A DNA stretch of 64,000 nucleotides from Manduca sexta. Taxonomy: Eukaryota; Arthropoda; Insecta; Lepidoptera; Sphingidae. Shown piece after piece: positions 58,201 to 64,000 of the stretch (its first letter is position 1; each line of letters opens with the position of its first letter). The DNA is taken from contig NC_051138.1 of NCBI RefSeq assembly GCF_014839805.1, forward strand, positions 14,846,020 through 14,910,019, read 5' to 3'. The position numbers were made by a program, and so were the translations under genes. Below the pieces are notes generated by a model. That model did no database searches and was not told where the DNA came from. It saw only the letters and a list, made by a program, of their open reading frames with translations.

Positions 58201-61200
58201 ACGATAGCCTAATGAGAAGTAAAATAGACTACCGTAACATGATTGTAGATACGAACACCACTTCCAAAGACAACTGAACTTTTGGAATGTATTAATTATT
58301 GCTCACTTTAACGATGTAAGAAACATTGTAAGGAAAACTATATAGCAGAAAATTCCTCGAAGAATTTTGAAAATTTCTAAGGAATCAGTTCGCGTCAATG
58401 CCATTTGAAGTAACGCATAAACTTTGAATTAAAACTATTCGACGAACTTTATCGAAGTTCTTTATATTGTTATATTCACCCAACGTTTCGGAGACTTTGT
58501 AGCCTTTATGGTCACTGAGGAGACTTTCCCGCCCTCACACCCACCACTACAACTCCTGTAAGCCAGGATTAGCAGTGGCACGCATTTTATGACACCGAGC
58601 AGTGAAGCTCGGCGAGTCTCAGGAAAACTAATATACCACTATCCCGCAACGAAATTAATCAAATAGAAAGATAGGGAGGAGTTGGAAATATTAATTGTCC
58701 ACTTCCCTCCAGAGCAATGCGGGTGACAAAATTATGATGTAAGGAGGCGATTTAGCTTAAACTTTAATTTAATGGTCACTGAGGTGTTGGTCATCCGGAA
58801 ATCAAAGGAACAATATCAATATATTTTACAATTATACAATATTTTAAATTGTTTTAGCTATTGACTGTCCGATCTACGCACAATGAGCTCATAATGTCTT
58901 GAAGTCTGGCAGCTGATCTTTTAGGTTCTGATTTAATTAAATGTAGAAAAGGATCCCAGACTAGCTTCCAATCATCTTCTCTATTGAAATTCGGGTGTTT
59001 TTATTTTCAATCGCCTCGCGAATCATCCTAGGCAGGAATCGGTGTTCTTTAACAAGGATTTATGGCTTGTCTAGCCGCAAACAATGATAGGAGCCTTCTT
59101 CAGAGTGTTCAGCAACTTTGAACGACAAAAATTAGTAAAATAGTTTATTTCAATTTCTAATCGCGTAAACAGAAGATATCCTAACGCATATATTCTTCCA
59201 GTAGTAGAGGGCGCTGTTATACAGTGAGATAGTAGGAAATTTAAGGCTGATCAAATAATAAAGAATATTGGTTGTAAAACTAATTGCATAAACCTTAATG
59301 TACTTAGTATTTCTCCACAGGTCATCTGGCTTATATGATCGATGGAAAGAGGAAGGAATACGGTGACTACGGGACGCATTTGAACTTCTACGCTAATGGA
59401 CAAGTGGGGATGTCCATGAAAGTTACAGAAAGTAACACGGTTATAATCGGCGCCCCTGGACTTTTGCACTGGACTGGTTTGTTTGCCCAAATCTTTTTAC
59501 ACCATTTGGCGTATTCGATCTTAGTTTTGGATTCTTAACGAATTTAATATCAACTTTATACATAAATTCAACAGTCAACATTTTTTTTTATAGCTGTGAA
59601 TAATGAGATGAGCTATTCGCCTGATGGTAAGCGATACGACCGCCCATAAACAGTAGAAACACCAACACCTTGAATTACATAGTATTGTTTGGTATTCCAC
59701 TACACTCGCCTGAGACATGAGATGTTGTCTTATGTCCAGTAGTTACTGGCTACAATGTCCTTCAAACCGGAACACAACAGTAACTACACACTGCAGTGAC
59801 TCTCACATATGAGAGACCTATATTCAGTAAAATATAAAATAATTATTTATACCTAGAATAATTTCTTTTGATTGGGTTTATAGACAAATTAGATTTGTTT
59901 TCCAAAGTTAAGATAGCACGCCATAAATTTGAAATACTGTTTAAGAAACAAATATATCAATTTTGAACTATAAATCTACCGTAATTTATTCTAGAATTAT
60001 GATTTAAGTCTTACCTTGACAGAGGTTCGAGTGTTGTGGTTTCGTGGTATCAGATACTGAATTAATAAACATTGCATTATTATTACTATCTAATCTGAAG
60101 TGGAAATGTATCGCTAAACTTCTAATTTGTTTATGAGTAAAATCTTGGTAATATACGAGGCCTCATTGACGGATAGAAAAATAATTGAATAAGTGTAGAC
60201 TTTGAGGTAAATATTACTACTAGGCCAATAGAACCTTCAGAAAAGTTCTCTATGCTCGGAGTGTTTATAGCACGTTTGTATTTCTTCTAAAGACAATCAC
60301 AGCCTATAAGGGAAGTAACATTCATGTATCTCTAATAATGGGGATTACAAAAATTGGTAGAATTGGCAAGGCGAAAGTAGCGTTGCCAATTCTTGTCTTT
60401 CCTTTTCTACACTGCTTCTTTGTTCTCTTCCGTATCTTTTTTCCTATTAGCCCTTATTCAGTACTAAAAATACTAAAGGGAACACCATTATCCCCACTAA
60501 ATGTTTCCTTCGTAAAGTAAAGGTCCCAAAAACTTGTTCGCTGCAACATACTTCCACTGAGATAATATGAATTTTCCTTTTTTTCAGGTGGCATAGTAAA
60601 CTACAAATTCAACCCTGCAGATGATAGTATATACTTCGCCAAACAAACTACAACCAATCCGTACTTCACCAAGGAACTGGGGCCAGATCATTATTTCGGT
60701 ATGTTACATACATATTATTATTAGTCTAATATTTATATCAGTCATGCTATGTCCATTTGTTTATAGAATGAAATGTAATCATATACATACATACATGTAG
60801 ATTTGTGTTTTTTTTTTGTATCGTAATCTCTGTTGCTGGTCCTAAATAAACAAATTCGATGCACGTTTTATTCCTAAAGGAGAAGGTAATGCAAGTAATA
60901 TTGTTATCAAACCCAACAATCCACCTTTAATACCCTGATAATATTACAGGATATAGCGTAGAGTCTGGTATTTTCGAAAAATTCGGTCAGGTGCTATACG
61001 TCGGCGGAGCACCTCGGTCTAATGGAACCGGACAAGTGAGTAAAACCATTGATACCTCAGAAATTAGTTATACTAAAGTAATAAGATATTACGTCTTAAT
61101 TGCATACACTGACGCAACATTCTGTACAATATCTTGCTAGTGTAAATACCCCCCATAGTTTAAAGTTACCCATCAAACCCAGAACCCCCAACCCAAAGCC

Positions 61201-64000
61201 AATTGTCACTTAACAAAACAGTAAAGACATGAAGCTCAATAAAACCACGTTCCAGGTGTTAATATTCGAACCAGCAGTAAAAGAAAACGCTCCTCTGAAA
61301 ATCCAAGGTGTTCTCAAAGGACCTCAGCTGGGTGCCTATTTCGGGGCAAGTTTATGTTGCACGGACATTGATGGTGATGGAAGATCAGACCTTTTAGTCG
61401 GGGCTCCCAACTATGTGCAGAATGATGGAGGATTGCCTTATGATCAAGGAGCCGTGTTTGTTTATATGGCTTCTGATTTATCTGTAAAGGAAAAAGTGAA
61501 GGTAAGTTTGATTGAAATAATAATAATTATAATTATTCATTTTCAACAGTAAGGTGAACAAACATTAAATAAAGGCATATAGAATGTACGTAACAATTTA
61601 GAACCAAAGTTTTGAAGTACGGTATCCAAAAAATATGATACTTTTGTATTTGCTTTGCCGGGGCATATTCAAAAAATTAAGTAAAACTAACCATAAAGGG
61701 AATGAACAAGAATTAAGCAATGAAAAAGAGTCTTCGGCTCTCCATACATCTTTCACGGTTTGAAACGCAACAGCGAACAGTCACATGTTTACTATTTGTA
61801 AATGGGAGTACTACTCTCGGGTTGAATTTGTGATTTAAATTACTTTCTTACTATAAACCATTATATGATCCATCTTCTAATTTTTACACGTAGGTACTAG
61901 TATAACTAAAATATTGTTTGAATTTGTTACAAAAGACGTATTCTAGTCAGTGTGCCGACGAATACGGTAGTGGATAGAATGTTAGTACACTTATCCCTAA
62001 TGGTTGATCAGTGACGGTCTTGAGCCGAGGATAGTAAACCGTTAGTGGGTTGCCCTCAGCATGGTCACCTAATTACAAAGGATTGCGCTCATACAAAAGT
62101 TCAGTGTGTATAAGCCAACCCTTATCAGGCTAACAAACGTATGTCATGTAAAAAGAGAAGACGTAATTCTTAGATAATACAATCTAATGATCAAAATTGT
62201 AAAATCAAAAGTCCAAATCAGTCTGTACAATTAAGCGTAATTCTTCGAATCAAGAGCGACCTTTTTGGAACAATAAAGTTAATTACCTACTTTAATTAAA
62301 CTTAAATATTTATAAATGTTGCTCTTCGTTTAACGCGTTATACTAACAATAGAAAAGGTAATTCTCCGAAGTAATAACTGGCAAATTAAAGAAACGATTA
62401 CTAAGAACAGTTTGTTTAATGATTGTTTAAATATTCCCAACCAATAATCTTTGAATTTAAAAAAAATGAGTACCAGGAAATTCCTTCAAATATTTTTTGA
62501 TGACCATTTTGTGTAGTTTCTTGTCTTCCATTTGATATGGTGTCTGCATAATATATTTTATCAAGCATGTCGCAGAAAAGGTAATACATACTATGCTTTA
62601 GCTATTCTTACTGGCTGCCTAAATTCAACCCTCTTCGTGGATCCAGTCTATAATAACTTATAAAAACCTACAAAAACTTCCCGACGAATAAATTGAACCA
62701 AGGGCTTCCCAATCAACATTAAATACACGATATCAAAATAAAGAGGCGATTAACTAAATCAAAGTAATGCTAAAAACGTTTCACAGGGTCCCAACTTTAT
62801 ATTAGAGCCTGTTGGTTACGTAATCGGTTCGGGACAAAGTGGCGCGCGATTTGGAACAGCTATTGCTGGTCTGGGAGATATAGACGGGGATGGATATAAA
62901 GGTAATTAAGAAAAGATAATAGTCTTTTAAGGCGATACCTCAAGGTCCATTTTCATAATTTCGTCATATTAAATTTTAAAGGCCGAAATATCCATGATTA
63001 TTAATTATTTTTACGTTTTTCTTTCAACTGCGAGAACTAATCACTAACTAGACGTGAATTTAAATTCTTTACTTGCCAATACTTGTTTAGTTACCCAGAT
63101 TAAAGGTGAAACAAAATGTATGAAAATGGACCTTGAGGTATCGCCTTAATGTATTACTGCCCCACTTCTGGGCATAAGAACAGAGTTAAAAAATTATATT
63201 ATAATGTCCTATTGCTAGACATGTATTTAGCCTTTTGCTAAAGATATTAAAATGTAGCATTTAGACTTAATACATAAACAGTATTGCAAAATATGTATGA
63301 ACCATATTGTTGCTAATATTTATTTGAAGGTGCATACCAATCGGCAAGTCTTACCGTCATTATTAAAAAAAATACATTCCCTAAATAAGTATCGCAGGAT
63401 AAGTTACGTCACTACAATGAAGGTTGCTAATAAAATATTTCCAGATATTGCCATCGGCGCCCCGTGGGAAGACGATGGAGTAGGAGCAGTATACATTTAC
63501 AGAGGAACTACTAGAGGGCTCAAGAGTCAATACGTCCAGAGAATAGCTGGAGATCACGCACAAGGCTTCGGCTGGTCCATAGCTAAAGGATTTGATGTGG
63601 ACCATAATAATTGCAGTGGTAAGTAATCCTATTAATATTAAAAACCGTCTATTACAAAGACAGAACTTGATGATATTTGTTTTTTATAAAAGTAACAAAC
63701 GCTGACCTGATTTAAATGACATTAACCAACAAATAGACCAAATCCAGTATTAAAATATGGTCTACATTCAATATATCGATCTATCGATCAATATGACTAT
63801 CGAGTCACAGTAAGACTCTTATTCAAGAAACCTATATTACGTCACACATCCTAACCTTTACAAATTTTGACATTAATAGAAGAATTATGCTCACGGCTTA
63901 ACATGGTTTCAGATTTAGTAGTAGGAGCTTTTAAAAGCAACACAGTGAGTCTATATCGTTGCGTGCCGACAATACAAGTGCATGCTTCTATAAAAGTGCC
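55058..64000 (+). CDS. integrin alpha subunit (insect alpha-PS type), 5' portion, runs off the window
   Basis: Type I membrane adhesion receptor subunit that pairs with an integrin beta chain and binds extracellular matrix. Exons: 55058-55203, 55848-55981, 57237-57340, 58048-58162, 59321-59476, 60588-60698, 60950-61035, 61256-61501, 62787-62901, 63445-63618, 63913 to edge. All phases fit, giving about 491 codons. A signal peptide (MYKLFAAIVILMCVEVRTSG) is followed by seven FG-GAP blades, a complete beta-propeller with no inserted I domain. Calcium loops are DIDGDGRSD in blade 5, DIDGDGYKD in blade 6 and a degenerate DVDHNNCSD in blade 7. The last exon enters the thigh domain. The legs, TM and tail lie beyond the right edge. 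The alpha-PS3 group is a guess; the family is secure. Confidence 0.92.
55300..55352 (+). repeat. rep-B fragment in integrin intron 1
   Basis: CGAGAGATGATTACCCCTTG and AATTATGCCGGCCTGTTGAA match the rep-B core. Confidence 0.65.
55600..55770 (-). mobile_element. Helitron relic in integrin intron 1
   Basis: Reversed terminal-hairpin relic (TGCGATTCCGCCCGCGTAGA). It is followed by body sequence with GGGATAAAAG and TAGTTCCAGAGATTAG, which recalls the GAACTACCGG/CTAATCTCAG blocks of the 23.5-kb element. The CTAG end is lost. Confidence 0.5.
55848..55981 (+). CDS. integrin alpha exon 2: blade 1 end
   Basis: Acceptor tttcag, donor gtaatt. Encodes IMVSAPKARSKV (the GAP-like part of blade 1), VYNCSINIV with an N-glycosylation sequon, and CYPMDSDS. 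Confidence 0.9.
56741..56962 (+). mobile_element. SINE-A copy, 3'-incomplete, in integrin intron 2
   Basis: Head AGCGGCGATAGCCTAATTGG and the body through GAAGGAAAACATCGTGAGGA are present. It breaks off after GTGAAGTCTACCAA, without the (ATT)n tail. Confidence 0.8.
57237..57340 (+). CDS. integrin alpha exon 3: blade 2 start
   Basis: Two acceptors lie six bases apart (ctcag and tttcag). The second gives the predicted phase. Encodes WYGASMGALSNNKIL, the FG-like half of blade 2, phase 0 before gtaaga. Confidence 0.88.
57505..57745 (-). mobile_element. SINE-D copy in integrin intron 3
   Basis: Minus-strand SINE with B box GGTTCGAATTCC (reverse of about 57667-57678) and the GGGCACCCACTTTTCGGCAA and TCCGTCCCATGAAGT blocks shared with 28020-28266. 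Confidence 0.75.
58048..58162 (+). CDS. integrin alpha exon 4: blade 2 end
   Basis: Acceptor ttacag, donor gtaaac. Encodes ICAPRYAELFKDN through GACYMHKKGREMP, typical of integrin alpha blade 2-3 connections (YGxCYxxxxG). Confidence 0.9.
58765..58905 (-). repeat. rep-G copy in integrin intron 4
   Basis: Reverse of the 50610 copy: CACTGAGGTGTTGGTCATCC and GATCTACGCACAATGAGCTC. A related fragment (TTTCGGAGACTTTGTAGCCT) lies at about 58491. Confidence 0.6.
59321..59476 (+). CDS. integrin alpha exon 5: blade 3
   Basis: Acceptor ccacag. The donor gtttgt is non-ideal, but the junction to GGIVNYKF is the expected family sequence. Encodes VTESNTVIIGAPGLLHWTG. Confidence 0.9.
59583..59825 (-). repeat. 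rep-C copy in integrin intron 5
   Basis: Reverse of the 35.3 and 37.9 kb copies: a T-run, then GATGAGCTATTCGCCTGATG, CGCCCATAAACAGTAGAAAC and CTCTCACATATGAGAGA. Confidence 0.65.
60588..60698 (+). CDS. integrin alpha exon 6: blades 3-4
   Basis: Acceptor ttttcag, donor gtatgt. Encodes GGIVNYKFNPADDS and ends at DHYFG, the start of blade 4. Confidence 0.9.
60950..61035 (+). CDS. integrin alpha exon 7: blade 4
   Basis: Acceptor ttacag, donor gtgagt. Encodes YSVESGIFEKFGQVLYVGGA and PRSNGTGQ. This blade has no calcium-binding loop. Confidence 0.9.
61256..61501 (+). CDS. integrin alpha exon 8: blade 5 with calcium loop
   Basis: Acceptor ttccag, donor gtaagt; 82 codons. Encodes LGAYFGASLCCTDIDGDGRS and DLLVGAPNYV, a complete FG-GAP with an intact DxDxDGxxD loop. 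Confidence 0.95.
61945..62145 (+). repeat. rep-F copy in integrin intron 8
   Basis: GTGCCGACGAATACGGTA, GGTTGCCCTCAGCATGGTCA and TATAAGCCAACCCTTATCAG match 33090-33370 in order. Confidence 0.55.
62787..62901 (+). CDS. integrin alpha exon 9: blade 6 with calcium loop
   Basis: Acceptor tcacag, donor gtaatt. Encodes GARFGTAIAGLGDIDGDGYK. The next exon supplies DIAIGAPWED. Confidence 0.93.
62927..63149. mobile_element. TTAA-flanked MITE with 31-bp terminal inverted repeats
   Basis: TTAA at 62927-62930 and 63146-63149 bracket a 215-bp element. Its ends, GGCGATACCTCAAGGTCCAT and the matching ATGGACCTTGAGGTATCGCC, are perfect inverted repeats, about 31 bp each when the TTAA is included. A TTAA target duplication is the piggyBac hallmark, so it is probably a non-autonomous piggyBac-type MITE. 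Confidence 0.85.
63445..63618 (+). CDS. integrin alpha exon 10: blades 6-7
   Basis: Acceptor ttccag, donor gtaagt. Encodes IAIGAPWEDDGVGAVYIYRG and GFGWSIAKGFDVDHNNCS. The third calcium loop is degenerate: the usual DG pair is replaced. Confidence 0.93.
63913..64000 (+). CDS. integrin alpha exon 11 (cut by window edge): blade 7 end
   Basis: Acceptor tttcag. Encodes DLVVGAFKSNTVSLYRCVPT, then IQVHASIKVP, the start of the thigh domain. The exon continues beyond base 64000. Confidence 0.88.

Overview
The window is eukaryotic and looks like an AT-rich lepidopteran (moth or butterfly) chromosome. It has intron-bearing genes for insect-type proteins. Introns and spacers carry typical lepidopteran repeats: Helitrons ending in a GC-rich hairpin plus CTAG, tRNA-derived SINEs, and small inverted-repeat MITEs. 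No CRISPR, operon, rRNA or functional tRNA gene was seen. All exon boundaries were read by eye from GT/AG sites and reading-frame continuity, and no searches were run.

Three protein-coding genes were found. (1) About 9.0-22.1 kb, plus strand: the 3' two thirds of dachsous (ds), the giant cadherin that binds Fat in planar polarity and Hippo growth control. Eleven exons encode about 2547 residues: roughly 19-20 cadherin repeats, one membrane helix and a 400-residue cytoplasmic tail. The 5' exons lie left of the window, so bases 1-8998 are intron. One exon (19046-19338) carries a +1 frameshift near 19141-19146. (2) 40194 down to 29799, minus strand: a sodium-coupled excitatory amino acid transporter (SLC1/EAAT). 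Eight exons join in frame to 491 codons, from a TATA/initiator promoter to the end of TM8. The last tail exon is unresolved. (3) 55058 to the window end, plus strand: an insect integrin alpha subunit. Eleven exons cover the signal peptide and all seven FG-GAP blades, and the gene runs off the right edge.

Layout: ds and the transporter converge on a 23.2-29.8 kb interval that holds a 927-bp Helitron, a truncated SINE and old repeats. The transporter and the integrin diverge from a 14.8-kb intergenic region made mostly of repeats and AT-rich unique DNA. ds and integrin alpha are both cell-surface adhesion proteins, but nothing in the sequence shows that the three genes are co-regulated.

Most notable items: the ds frameshift; unusual HP1/HP2 loop residues in the transporter; a clean TATA-initiator promoter with a nearby 16-bp GCGC palindrome; a Helitron with four tandem internal units and a long hairpin; a TTAA-flanked MITE with 31-bp terminal repeats in an integrin intron; and SINEs with clear target-site duplications, one interrupted by a second element. 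I found no convincing previously undescribed multi-gene system.
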